This document shows, piece by piece, positions 19,749 to 27,904 of a stretch of 64,000 nt of DNA (its first letter is position 1; each line of letters starts with the position of its first letter). A model generated the notes under the pieces. That model was not told where the DNA came from and ran no database searches. It saw only the letters and a list, made by a program, of their open reading frames with translations. Source of the DNA: Streptomyces sp. NBC_00459. Its GTDB lineage: Bacteria > Actinomycetota > Actinomycetes > Streptomycetales > Streptomycetaceae. The position numbers and the translations under genes are program-made. The DNA is taken from NCBI RefSeq assembly GCF_036013955.1, contig NZ_CP107903.1, positions 9,238,001 to 9,302,000 of the forward strand, written 5' to 3'.

Positions 19749-20053
19749 CGCGCGCACCTTCCTCGCACTGGTGCTGGATGGACAGACACCGGGGGAGAGT
19801 GCGCTCACGGACCGGACGGAGACCGACCGAGACCCGGCGAACCGGCTCCCACGGGCGTGCCTCCAGTCCGAAGCACTACCAGTCGAATTCCCGCTCCAGA
19901 TGACAGGGAAACAAATCGGCACAAAAAGTGACTCACTGTTTCCGATCGGTCGCCACGCGAATTCATGATGCGAAATTTGCTGCATACATGTTCTTGACTT
20001 CTCCATTCCTTTCTCGTGGTTCATCACCTCTGACACAGAGCTAATCTCGATAT
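19749..20053. other. Divergent promoter region between sigma factor and MarR gene
   Basis: A 305-bp region that is markedly AT-rich for this genome between about 19900 and 20045, as expected for overlapping divergent promoters. No gene is seen. Confidence 0.6.
20020..20053 (+). promoter_or_regulatory. Candidate leaderless promoter of the MarR gene
   Basis: TAATCT (20042-20047) is a good -10 element, with a poor -35 candidate TTCATC 16 bp upstream. The GTG start at 20054 lies 7 nt beyond the -10, where transcription would start, and no Shine-Dalgarno sequence is present. Together these suggest a leaderless mRNA. Confidence 0.5.
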
Positions 20054-20536
20054 GTGGAACCAGTGACCTTCGCGGACGAACTGGCCGACGCGCTCCTCGG
20101 GGTGCAGCGGCTGATCCGGCGCCGACTGCGCGGCGGGACGAGCGCGCCCCGGCTGCGGGGCGCCGAGGTAGAGCTGCTGCGCCTGGTCGTCAGCCGCCCC
20201 GGTATCGGTATCTCCGACGCGGCCAAGGAGCTGTACCTGGCGGGCAACTCCGTGTCGACGCTCGTGAACCAGCTGGTCGTAGCCGGTTACCTGATTCGCG
20301 GCACGGACCCGGCCGACCGGCGGGCCGCCCGGCTGCTGCCCACCCCGGCGGCCGAGGCCCGCCTCAGGGAGTGGCGGGAACGGCGCACCGCTCTCGTACG
20401 CCGGCAGATGTCCCGCCTCGACGACGCCGACCGGGACGCCCTGCGGGCCGCGCTTCCGGCCCTGCGGAAACTGGCCCGGAACCTGCGCGAGGAACGCGAG
20501 GAACGCGAGGAACGCGAGGAATCGGAGGAGACGTGA
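20054..20536 (+). CDS. MarR family transcriptional regulator
   Basis: A 160-residue winged-helix regulator. EVELLRLVVSRPGIGISDAAKELYLAGNSVSTLVNQLVVAGYL is the HTH, and RGTDPADRRAARLLPT is the wing with the conserved DxRR. The last residues are an (EER)n repeat coded by a 9-bp tandem repeat. Its stop overlaps the GTG of the ABC ATPase gene (GTGA), so the three genes MarR-ATPase-permease form a translationally coupled operon; the regulator probably senses the exporter's substrate. No ribosome-binding site precedes the start. Confidence 0.88.
   Translation: MEPVTFADELADALLGVQRLIRRRLRGGTSAPRLRGAEVELLRLVVSRPGIGISDAAKELYLAGNSVSTLVNQLVVAGYLIRGTDPADRRAARLLPTPAAEARLREWRERRTALVRRQMSRLDDADRDALRAALPALRKLARNLREEREEREEREESEET
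20489..20521 (+). repeat. 9-bp tandem repeat in the MarR 3' end
   Basis: GAGGAACGC occurs three times in a row (20489-20515) followed by a partial fourth copy (GAGGAA). It codes for Glu-Glu-Arg repeats and lies just before the start of the downstream gene, whose Shine-Dalgarno (GGAGGAG) directly follows. Confidence 0.9.
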
Positions 20537-21390
20537 CGTCCGAAAAGATCACCGACAGCCTCGAAGCCGTCAGCTGTACCGGTCTCGTGTACGCCTTCGG
20601 CGGGACCAGAGCCGTCGACGGACTCGATCTCATCGTCCGGGAAGGGGAGGTGTTCGGGCTCCTCGGGCCGAACGGCGCGGGCAAGACCACGGCGATCCGC
20701 TGCGTCACCACACTTCTGCCGGTGCCCGCCGGGATGGTCCGCGTCTTCGGTCACGACGCCGCCGGGGACCGGATGGCGGTGCGCCGACTCCTCGGATACG
20801 TGCCGCAGCAACTGTCCGCCGACTCCGGGCTCACCGGACGCGAGAACGTCGTTCTGTTCGCCAGGGTCTTCGACGTCCCGCGCCGCGAGCGTGCCGAACG
20901 CGTCGGCCAGGCCCTGGCGGCGGTCGGCCTCACCGACGCGGCCGACCGGCTCGCGAAGACGTACTCCGGTGGCATGGTGCGTCGGCTCGAACTCGCTCAG
21001 GCGCTGGTCAGCGCGCCCCGGCTGCTCATCCTCGACGAACCCACCATCGGGCTGGACCCCATTGCCAGGACCGGCGTGTGGGAGCACATCGACGCCGTGC
21101 GCGCCGCCACCGGTATGACGGTCCTGGTCACCACGCACTACATGGACGAGGCCGACCAGTACTGCGACCGGATCGCCCTCATGCACCACGGCCGTATCCG
21201 CGCCCTCGGTACCCCCGACGAACTCCGGGCGGGTCTCGGCGAACGCCGCCGGGCCGAGGGCGTGTCCGCCGCCCCGCCGCCCACGCTGGAGGACGTCTTC
21301 CGGGATGTCGCCGGCAGCGGCCTCGACGACCGGTCAGGAGACTTCCGCGATGTCCGAAGCACCCGCCGCACCGCTTCCCGCGTCGGCTGA
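20533..21390 (+). CDS. ABC transporter ATP-binding protein (DrrA-type)
   Basis: A 285-residue nucleotide-binding subunit. Walker A is GPNGAGKTT, the signature is YSGGM, Walker B is LLILDEPTIGLD and the H-loop is TTHYMDEA. The C-terminal extension after residue 220 is typical of drug exporters of the DrrA family. The signature YSGGM replaces LSGGQ, which is common in this family. GTG 20533 overlaps the MarR stop by 4 bp; the 3' end overlaps the permease start by 41 bp. Confidence 0.93.
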   Translation: MTSEKITDSLEAVSCTGLVYAFGGTRAVDGLDLIVREGEVFGLLGPNGAGKTTAIRCVTTLLPVPAGMVRVFGHDAAGDRMAVRRLLGYVPQQLSADSGLTGRENVVLFARVFDVPRRERAERVGQALAAVGLTDAADRLAKTYSGGMVRRLELAQALVSAPRLLILDEPTIGLDPIARTGVWEHIDAVRAATGMTVLVTTHYMDEADQYCDRIALMHHGRIRALGTPDELRAGLGERRRAEGVSAAPPPTLEDVFRDVAGSGLDDRSGDFRDVRSTRRTASRVG

Positions 21391-22201
21391 CCCCGCCGCC
21401 CCGAACCTCCTGCTCGTGCCGCCCAAGCCCAGAACGGGCTGGCGGCTGCTGCCCGCCAGGGTCGGCGCGATGTGCGCCGTCGAGCTGCAGAAACTCCGCC
21501 ACGACCGCACCGAGCTGTACACCAGGGCCGTCCAGCCGGCCCTCTGGCTGCTCATCTTCGGCGAGACCTTCACCCGGATCAGAGCGATACCCACCGGCGG
21601 CATCCCGTACCTCGACTATCTGGCGCCCGGGATCATCGCCCAGTCCGCGATGTTCATCGCCATCTTCTACGGCATCATGATCATCTGGGAGCGGGACGCC
21701 GGAATCCTCACCAAGCTCCTCGTCACCCCGACCCCGCGCGCGGCCCTCGTCACCGGCAAGGCCTTCGCGGCCGGTGTGAAGGCGCTGATCCAGGCCGTCG
21801 TCGTGATCGTCATCGCCGCTCTGCTCGGTGTGGCCCTGACCTGGAACCCGCTCAGGCTGCTCGGAGTCGCGGCGGCCGTCGTCCTCGGCTCCGCCTTCTT
21901 CTCCTGTCTGTCGATGACGATCGCCGGGATCGTGCTCACCCGCGACCGGCTGATGGGCATCGGTCAGGCCATCACCATGCCCCTCTTCTTCGGCTCCAAC
22001 GCCCTCTACCCGGTCAGTGTGATGCCGGGCTGGCTCCAGACCGTCAGCAGGATCAACCCCCTGAGCTACCAGGTGAACGCCCTGCGCGGTCTCCTCCTCG
22101 GCACCCCCGCCAACCTCGCCGTGGACTTCGGGGTCCTGCTGCTCGCCGCCGTCCTCGGCGTCGTGGCGGCCTCCTCGCTCCTCGGCCGACTGGCCCGCTG
22201 A
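21350..22201 (+). CDS. ABC-2 type transporter permease
   Basis: A 283-residue membrane subunit of an ABC-2 (DrrB-like) exporter with about six membrane segments. AVQPALWLLIFGETF is the family's first segment region, and MPLFFGSNALYPVSVMPGWLQTVSRINPLSYQVNALRG is the characteristic ABC-2 C-terminal block (NPLSY). ATG 21350 has CAGGAG upstream, inside the end of the ATPase gene, which supports translational coupling. The exported compound is unknown. Confidence 0.92.
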   Translation: MSEAPAAPLPASADPAAPNLLLVPPKPRTGWRLLPARVGAMCAVELQKLRHDRTELYTRAVQPALWLLIFGETFTRIRAIPTGGIPYLDYLAPGIIAQSAMFIAIFYGIMIIWERDAGILTKLLVTPTPRAALVTGKAFAAGVKALIQAVVVIVIAALLGVALTWNPLRLLGVAAAVVLGSAFFSCLSMTIAGIVLTRDRLMGIGQAITMPLFFGSNALYPVSVMPGWLQTVSRINPLSYQVNALRGLLLGTPANLAVDFGVLLLAAVLGVVAASSLLGRLAR

Positions 22202-22292
22202 ACGCCGGTCACGACCATGCACCTGAACGTGATGTGCGGCACGCGCCCACCTGGTGTGGGACGGCCCGTCGGTGGATTTCCGCTGCACACCG

Positions 22293-22309
22293 CTTGATCA
22301 GTGATCAAG
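22293..22309. promoter_or_regulatory. 17-bp perfect palindrome CTTGATCA-G-TGATCAAG
   Basis: A perfect inverted repeat with 8-bp arms and one central base, lying 37 bp upstream of a candidate -35 element. It is too short for a terminator and is AT-richer than its surroundings, which suits a dimeric repressor or activator site. Confidence 0.6.
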
Positions 22310-22345
22310 GGGACGAATTCGCTGGCCACAGCGCATTCCGCTCAT

Positions 22346-22375
22346 TTGACTGTGTGCCGGGCGCAAGGATAGGAA
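22346..22375 (+). promoter_or_regulatory. Candidate promoter of the 22404 gene
   Basis: TTGACT (22346-22351) and TAGGAA (22370-22375) are spaced by 18 bp, a plausible housekeeping promoter, about 30 bp before GTG 22404. Confidence 0.45.
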
Positions 22376-22403
22376 GCAGCCATCCGAGGTCGAGAGGTGG
22401 ACT

Positions 22404-22961
22404 GTGCACGAGCCGAACGTGGTCGGGGACTGGCACGAGTACGACGAACATGCCGGCCTGCGTGTCCGCGCCCACCGTCTGGTCGCGGCCGAACCGCCGC
22501 GCGGACGCGACGACGCAGCCGAGGGACTGACCTATTTCAGCCTCCGGGTGACGGTCGAGAACCGCGGCAGCCGGCATTTCGGCGTCCACCTGGAGGACGG
22601 CCAGATCGACATCAGGCTCGGCGCCGACGGCGAGGGCGCCTTCATCGACTGGCGGAACTCGCAGTTCATCGAGGGCTTCGACGTCCACCCGCTGCGCCGC
22701 GCCACGGCCGTCCTCTACGCGGCCGGACCGGAAGCCTCCCTCGCGCAGGTGGACGTACAGATCCAGCTGCGCGTCGAGGAGGAGTGGACCGCCCGGCACC
22801 TCTGGGTGGGCGGGATCGGTCTGCCCGAGGACTTCACCGGCGTCGGCGTACACCACGGCACCGCCCGTGACGGGGTGGCTCACCAGGCGAGCGACTTCCT
22901 CAAGGAACAGCGGGACCTGAGGGAGCAGCGGGACCAGAAGGGCCAAACGGAACCCACCTGA
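22404..22961 (+). CDS. Conserved hypothetical protein
   Basis: A 185-residue soluble protein with no signal peptide or membrane segment. It opens with VHEPNVVGDWHEYDEHAGLRVRAHRLV, and residues 50-140 alternate as in a beta-sandwich (FSLRVTVENRGSRHF, LAQVDVQIQLRVEEEW), reminiscent of DUF4352-like immunoglobulin-type folds; that comparison is only by eye. The C-terminus is a charged Gln/Glu/Arg-rich helix (LKEQRDLREQRDQKGQ). GTG 22404 is preceded by GAGAGGTGG. It converges on hemC. The function is not known. Confidence 0.7.
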   Translation: MHEPNVVGDWHEYDEHAGLRVRAHRLVAAEPPRGRDDAAEGLTYFSLRVTVENRGSRHFGVHLEDGQIDIRLGADGEGAFIDWRNSQFIEGFDVHPLRRATAVLYAAGPEASLAQVDVQIQLRVEEEWTARHLWVGGIGLPEDFTGVGVHHGTARDGVAHQASDFLKEQRDLREQRDQKGQTEPT

Positions 22962-23033
22962 GTGACGGACCGACCCGAACCGGCATGCTGCCTTCGCCGC
23001 CGCCGGACGGGCTCGGCTTCCGCACCCCGGTCC

Positions 23034-23969
23034 TCAGTGCGCGATGTTGTCGATCAGCTCGCGCGCGCCCTGCCGCAGCAGCGCCACCGCCACGGACGTG
23101 CCGAGCGTGGCCGGGTCGAGGCGGCCCGCCCACTCGTGGGCGTTGAGCTGCACCTTGCCGTCCGGGGTGAACACGCAGGCGCGCAACGAGAGTTCACCGC
23201 TGCGGTCCACCTTCGCGTACCCGGCGATCGGGCTGTTGCAGTGCCCCTGGAGAACGTGCAGGAACATGCGTTCGGCCGTCGCCTCCCGATGCGTGTCCGG
23301 GTCGCCGAGGCCGCTGACCGCGTCGATCAGCTCGGTGTCGCCCTCACGGCACTGGAGGGCGAGGATGCCCGCGCCGATCGGCGGCATCATCGTCTCGGGG
23401 GAGAGGATCTCGCTGACCACGTCCATCCGGCCGATGCGCTCCAGGCCGGAGACGGCGAGGAGCAGCGCGTCCGCCTCCCCGGCCGCGAGCTTCTCCAGTC
23501 GCCGGTTGGCGTTGCCGCGGAACGGCACGCACTCAAGGTGCGGGTGGGACGCGGCCAGCTGGGCGATCCGGCGCACCGAGGACGTACCGATCCGGGTGCC
23601 GTCCGGCAATTCGTCGAGGGTGCGGCCACCTGGGTGGATCAGGGCGTCGCGGATGTCGTCCCGCTTGAGGAACGCGGCGAACATCGTGCCTGCGGGGAGC
23701 GGCCGGTCGGCGGGCACGTCCTTGACGCAGTGCACCGCCAGATCGGCCTCACCGGCCAGCAGCGCGGCGTCGACCTCCTTGGTGAACGCCCCCTTGCCCT
23801 CGACCTTGGACAGATCGCCCATCCACTTGTCGCCGGTCGTCTTCACGGGGACGACCTCGGTGCGGACCTGCGGATGTACGACGGCCAGTTCGGCACGCAC
23901 CCGTTCCACCTGGGCCAGTGCCATGGGCGAGTCGCGGGAGACGATACGGATCAGTTCAGGGACGGACAT
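23034..23969 (-). CDS. hemC: Hydroxymethylbilane synthase (porphobilinogen deaminase), divergent
   Basis: A 311-residue enzyme that joins four porphobilinogen units into hydroxymethylbilane on the way to haem. The active-site Asp is in VHCVKDVP and the substrate Arg pair in GTSSVRR. The cofactor-binding Cys lies in GHCNSPIAGY. Several family motifs deviate: VHCVKDVP for VHSMKDVP, and RGNANRRLEKL for the usual RGNVDTRL. The gene stands alone, away from other hem genes, so it is probably a second copy beside the housekeeping hemC. ATG 23969 gives the normal length. Confidence 0.85.
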   Translation of the reverse strand: MSVPELIRIVSRDSPMALAQVERVRAELAVVHPQVRTEVVPVKTTGDKWMGDLSKVEGKGAFTKEVDAALLAGEADLAVHCVKDVPADRPLPAGTMFAAFLKRDDIRDALIHPGGRTLDELPDGTRIGTSSVRRIAQLAASHPHLECVPFRGNANRRLEKLAAGEADALLLAVSGLERIGRMDVVSEILSPETMMPPIGAGILALQCREGDTELIDAVSGLGDPDTHREATAERMFLHVLQGHCNSPIAGYAKVDRSGELSLRACVFTPDGKVQLNAHEWAGRLDPATLGTSVAVALLRQGARELIDNIAH

Positions 23970-24483
23970 GCCGACACGATAGACCCTTCGGGCCACCCTC
24001 CTGCTCCGAACCGGTGGCTTCGCCCGGGGAGTTCGCACCCGCCGCGGAGACCACCGGGCGCCCTGCCGTCGACTGCCCGGCAGGTACGGCTGCCCGCCCG
24101 CCAGGGCAGGAAGGGCGCGAAGCCGAAGGCCGGACGCGTGGCCCCGGCACCGAGCAGTGTGCTCGCCGGTGCGGCGGCACCGGCGAGCCCCTCGGTCGGC
24201 GGTTCGTCGCGCATGGTGCCGATCCCCAGAGCGAGCCCTCCCCGGATGGCATGCCCCTGCGGGTCCGCCCGACAAGCATCGGCGCCAGGCCCTCGCCGAG
24301 GGCACGGGCAACCGGGTCGGCCGCCGACAGAGCCAGGCCCTGCCGACGCGATCGCCCTCGGCGTCGCCGCCCTGTGAGCTGCCTGTCCAGCGGAGACCGT
24401 GGGGCGGGGGAGCGGGGCCCGGGGCTTTGGAGTCTCCCCGGGTCCAGCCCGCCCGCCGTCGTGACTGGCTTGCCCCCCGGCTG
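23970..24483. other. Intergenic region, 514 bp
   Basis: No gene could be supported. Open frames run through it on both strands but are Arg/Pro/Ala-rich with no start signals or similarity. It contains the hemC promoter side and a candidate terminator (24418-24442) for the alcohol dehydrogenase gene. Confidence 0.5.
24418..24442 (-). terminator. Candidate terminator of the alcohol dehydrogenase gene
   Basis: CCCGGGG (24418-24424) pairs with CCCCGGG (24436-24442) around an 11-nt loop, 42 nt downstream of the stop codon on the minus strand. Confidence 0.45.
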
Positions 24484-25536
24484 TCAGTCCTGCCCGTTGT
24501 CCTGTTCGTCGAACGTGACGACGACCTTCTCGGCGGCTCCGGGGGTGAGGGCGAGATCGAAGGCGCTGCCGACGTCGGCGAAGGGGATGCGGTGGCTGAT
24601 GAGCTTGGCGAAGGTTTCGTGGTGTTCGACGAGTTCGGGGGTGACCTCGAAGATCTCGGTGGGGTAGCCCTGGGAGGCGATCAGGGTGAGCTCGCTGCGC
24701 AGCATGCCGCCGAGGTCGATCTGGTCGGACTTCTTCTGTACGGCGACCATGACGAGCTTGGCGCCCCACTTGGCGGAGTCGACGGTGGTGTTGAAGACGG
24801 CGGGGACGCCGGCGGCGTCGATGTAGATGTCCGTGCCGGGGCGGGGCTGGCCGAGGGAGTTGGCGGCTTGGCCGTGGAGTTCCGTCAACCGCTCCGTCAC
24901 GTTCTCCGTGCGGGAATTGATGACGGCGTCGGCGCCGATGGCGAGGGCGGTCTCGAGGCGCTCGGGGATGACGTCGGCGACGACGACGTGCTTGACGCCG
25001 CGGAGTTTGAGCCAGATGGTGGCGCCGAGGCCGATGGGGCCGGCACCGAAGACGACGACGGTGTCCTCGGGTGTGGCTTCGGAGCGGTTGACGCAGTGCC
25101 GGGCCACCGCCATCGGTTCGTTCAGTGAGGCGACGTCGAAGGGGACGGTGTCGGGGAAGACGGCGACCGTCTTTCCGACCTCGCAGTCGTCCAGGAGCAG
25201 GTACTGGCTCATCGCTCCGTGTGCGCCGCCGCAGCCGATGATGCCGGACGACACGCCCTGCGGGTTGACGACGACACGGTCGCCGACCTTCAAGTCCCTT
25301 ACTTCAGCGCCGAGTTCGATGATCTCACCGGCGGGCTCGTGTCCCAGCGGGATGGCCCGCATGGTGCCGTCGGCGCTGGGCATGCCGCCGAGGTGGAGGA
25401 AGAAGGTGTCGGTGCCGCAGATGCCGCAGGCACGCACACGCATGAGGGCGTCCTTGGGGCCGGGGACGGGGCGCTCGACGTCGACGACCTCGACCTTGTC
25501 CTTCGCGGTGTGCACGGACCTCATTGTGGTTGACAT
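24484..25536 (-). CDS. Zinc-binding alcohol dehydrogenase family protein
   Basis: A 350-residue medium-chain dehydrogenase/reductase. The catalytic-zinc site is ACGICGTD and LGHEPAG; the nucleotide-binding motif is VVVFGAGPIGLGA with VVADVIPERL after it, where Asp suggests NAD preference. The region after GHE lacks the four-Cys structural zinc lobe of classical ADH. The sequence resembles butanediol, sorbitol or threonine dehydrogenase-like members; the substrate is open. AAGGCGAG precedes ATG 25536. It stands as a single gene. Confidence 0.88.
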   Translation of the reverse strand: MSTTMRSVHTAKDKVEVVDVERPVPGPKDALMRVRACGICGTDTFFLHLGGMPSADGTMRAIPLGHEPAGEIIELGAEVRDLKVGDRVVVNPQGVSSGIIGCGGAHGAMSQYLLLDDCEVGKTVAVFPDTVPFDVASLNEPMAVARHCVNRSEATPEDTVVVFGAGPIGLGATIWLKLRGVKHVVVADVIPERLETALAIGADAVINSRTENVTERLTELHGQAANSLGQPRPGTDIYIDAAGVPAVFNTTVDSAKWGAKLVMVAVQKKSDQIDLGGMLRSELTLIASQGYPTEIFEVTPELVEHHETFAKLISHRIPFADVGSAFDLALTPGAAEKVVVTFDEQDNGQD

Positions 25537-25770
25537 GAGTAACTCGCCTTCTGCGTAACGGTGTTGGTGTTCATGCGTGGGGGCTCTGGGGGGTGGTCGG
25601 CGGTCAGGCCGCGGTTCGTGTCCGGGACGGTGTCGATCTGGATGTCGCGGGCGTCGACGGGCCCGGGCCGATCGCATCGGCCCGGATGCGCTGCTTCCCT
25701 CACATCGCGGAAGGGTTCTCGGCGTATGGGTGTCGCACGGGTACTCGTCCGCTCAATGGGACATGGGCGC

Positions 25771-26694
25771 TCATCCCGAAGCCTTCACGGCGCGCAGCAC
25801 GGCGTCGGCCATACCGCGCTCACCTCGCTCGTTGGGGTGAACCGGGGCCGCGTCCGCCGCCGGTATCAAGGGCTCGATCCAGCGGCTGTCCCGAGCCGCG
25901 CAGGCGTCACGGCCGACGGACGGCCCGTAGGTGTCGACGTACACCGCCCCGGCGGCCTCGGCCCGCTTCCGCAGCGTGCTGTTGAGCTGCCGCTCCTTGG
26001 CGTCGAGGAACCGCATGTCCCCGGGAGCGAGGGTCATGTCGTCGTCGCAGCGCTTGCCCGTGGACGGCAGGATCGCCGGATAGCCGACGACGTACACCTC
26101 GGCCCGCGGCGCCCGGCGCTTCACCTCGGCGAGCGCGGCGGTCAGCCGATCGCCCGCCGTGTCGATCCGCCGCGACACCTTGTCGGCGCCGTCGGAGACG
26201 TACTCCCCGTGACAGGGGGCGTCGTTCCCGGTGAACCTGTCGCTGCCGGTCAGCCGGTAGACGACGCCCTTCTTGACGCACTCCTGGATCGTGGCGGCGA
26301 AACCGATGTCGTTGCCGCCCACCCCGATCGTGACCAGCCCGGTCCTCGCGGTGAGCGCGGACAGCTGGGCCGGGTTGACGCCGTTGTCCGTGGTCTGGGC
26401 CGAGGAGAGGTCGGCGATCTTCGCTCCACTGCAACTCATGTCGCGGAAGTCGGCAGTGTCCAGGGCCAGTTGCCGCGCGACCAGGGAGGGATAGTTCCGG
26501 TCGGAACGGTCACAGCCCGCGGGCGTGGTGGCCTGGGTGGGAATCCCCGGGCCCGAGGTGTAGGAGTCGCCCAGCGCCACGTACGGGCCCTGTGGCGCCG
26601 CCGAACCGTCGTCGTCGCGTCCGACGGCGATCGCCGTGACCAGCACGCCGCACGCGACCGCCCCGGCCAGTCCGACTCGTACGAAGGTCCTCAT
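25771..26694 (-). CDS. Secreted SGNH/GDSL-family esterase or lipase
   Basis: A 307-residue secreted hydrolase. Residues 1-30 form a Sec signal peptide (MRTFVRVGLAGAVACGVLVTAIAV). Block I is VALGDSYTSGPG with the nucleophile Ser, block III GVGGNDIGF, and block V is APVHPNERG with the catalytic His. Six Cys after the signal peptide (for example CDRSD, MSCSG, QECVKK, APCHGEY, KRCDDD, RDACAAR) would give three disulfides, as in Streptomyces lipases of the SCO1725/SrLip type. The start at 26694 is fixed by the signal peptide. Confidence 0.9.
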   Translation of the reverse strand: MRTFVRVGLAGAVACGVLVTAIAVGRDDDGSAAPQGPYVALGDSYTSGPGIPTQATTPAGCDRSDRNYPSLVARQLALDTADFRDMSCSGAKIADLSSAQTTDNGVNPAQLSALTARTGLVTIGVGGNDIGFAATIQECVKKGVVYRLTGSDRFTGNDAPCHGEYVSDGADKVSRRIDTAGDRLTAALAEVKRRAPRAEVYVVGYPAILPSTGKRCDDDMTLAPGDMRFLDAKERQLNSTLRKRAEAAGAVYVDTYGPSVGRDACAARDSRWIEPLIPAADAAPVHPNERGERGMADAVLRAVKASG

Positions 26695-27161
26695 AGGGTG
26701 TCCTGCCTTCCGTCTCCTGAGGCCGGCCCGGCCGGCACTGCTCGCTTCGGGGGCGTGTGGGCCCGGGGGACGGTGGTGGGCGGTGAGCGGGACGGTCTCG
26801 GTGGCACTGTCGGCCTCGTACGCCGGGGAGGGTGGGCCGGGGTGCTGCCCAGTGGCCACGAGGAGTGCCGTCGAACCGGGGGGGGTGTCCTCGGACCCGG
26901 CGCCGGACGGGGGGAGTTGTCCGACGCCGAGTCCGAGGGGCGCGCCGGGCCCCGTCCCCACGGGTTCGGCGCGGCGGGGCCTCCTCCGCTCAAGGCGGCC
27001 CCGGTCCGGGTGCCCGCTGCTCTTCGCTGCGCGGGCTTCGGTGACCTGGGCGGTCACCGGGGACGGTGGTCAGGTGGTGCGGGTCATGAGAACTCCTGCG
27101 GCTGTGGTGTGCGGGGTCCGTCGGGTCGCAGGGGTGCTGCCGACGGCGAAGGACTCCGTTT
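26695..27161. other. Intergenic region upstream of the esterase gene
   Basis: This 467-bp stretch is GC-rich with long but featureless open frames. On the minus strand it contains a five-codon ORF (27070-27087) behind a strong ribosome-binding site. I see no recognisable full gene. Confidence 0.45.
27070..27087 (-). other. Possible five-residue upstream ORF (MTRTT)
   Basis: GCAGGAG stands 5 nt before an ATG followed by four codons and TGA. The ribosome-binding site is better than those of most genes here. It may be a leader peptide, a broken gene start or chance. It lies leftward of the MarR operator cluster, so it would be on the divergent transcript. Confidence 0.25.
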
Positions 27162-27269
27162 TGCTTGAGTCAGGCAAGCACATCTGAATTACTTGAGTCA
27201 AGCAAGCTAATGTCGAACGGTGTCGAATCCGGGAAGGGGTGTGGTTATTTTGCTTGAGTCACGCAAGCA
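27162..27269. promoter_or_regulatory. Three copies of a MarR-type operator
   Basis: A 19-bp inverted repeat of the form TGCTTG-N7-CAAGCA occurs at 27162-27180, 27190-27208 (TACTTG/CAAGCT) and 27251-27269. The spacer always contains AGTCA. The third copy overlaps TTGAGT/TTAGGG, a possible promoter of the MarR gene starting at 27289. A fourth copy lies before the paralogous MarR gene at 28799. Confidence 0.8.
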
Positions 27270-27288
27270 GAATGTTAGGGTGGCGGAC

Positions 27289-27813
27289 ATGCTCACACCA
27301 CCGTCAGCGGAAGTCCTCGCTTCGGCGGCGACAGACGTGGCCGAGATCGACCGGAATCTCAATCGCATCGCTCACCTGGCCTACCACGCCAGGCAGCACG
27401 GGCTGCTGAGAAAGCTGGCAGGCGTCCCGCTGGAGCGCTCCGCCGTGGTGCTCCTGCGGCAGATCGCCGACTCCGAACCCCTGCGCCCGGGAGAGCTGGC
27501 GAACCTGCTGGCGGTGGAGGCCTCGCACATCACCCGCCAGGTTCAGCAGCTCCAGAAGGCCGGTTACGTCACGCGCGTACCCGACCCCGACGACCGCCGC
27601 GCGCAGCGCATCCAGCTAACCGCGGCGGGTGAGGACGCGGTCGTCCGCATCCGGGAGGTCAGTTGCCGCAGCATGCGGAGGGCCCTGGAGGGCTGGTCGC
27701 CCGATGAACTCCGGCGCCTGACCGCCTTCGTGGACCGGATGGTCGACGACGTGCTGTCGGCCATCGACGCGAGCGACGGCCGTGAGGCCGCCGTGCCCCA
27801 GCACACCCCCTGA
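27289..27813 (+). CDS. MarR family transcriptional regulator (paralogue 1)
   Basis: A 174-residue winged-helix regulator. The HTH is RPGELANLLAVEASHITRQVQQLQKAGYVT and the wing is VPDPDDRRAQRIQLT. It is strikingly similar to the protein coded at 28799-29320; from LLRQIADSEP to RAQRI only a few residues differ. ATG 27289 has a weak Shine-Dalgarno. Three operator-like repeats precede it, so it probably represses itself and perhaps leftward transcription toward the secreted esterase gene. Confidence 0.88.
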   Translation: MLTPPSAEVLASAATDVAEIDRNLNRIAHLAYHARQHGLLRKLAGVPLERSAVVLLRQIADSEPLRPGELANLLAVEASHITRQVQQLQKAGYVTRVPDPDDRRAQRIQLTAAGEDAVVRIREVSCRSMRRALEGWSPDELRRLTAFVDRMVDDVLSAIDASDGREAAVPQHTP

Positions 27814-27904
27814 CCGCACAGGGCGGCGCGGCGTGCACCCCACTGGTCCTGCCGTCCCGTGTCGCCGGACGGCCGACCGGGGTGGTTCGCGCGGCCGTTG
27901 AGAC

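Noticed and set aside
26636..27187. Possible rightward gene upstream of the first MarR gene
   Set aside because: Low-complexity Gly/Arg/Pro composition, no ribosome-binding site, overlaps the esterase start and the operators.
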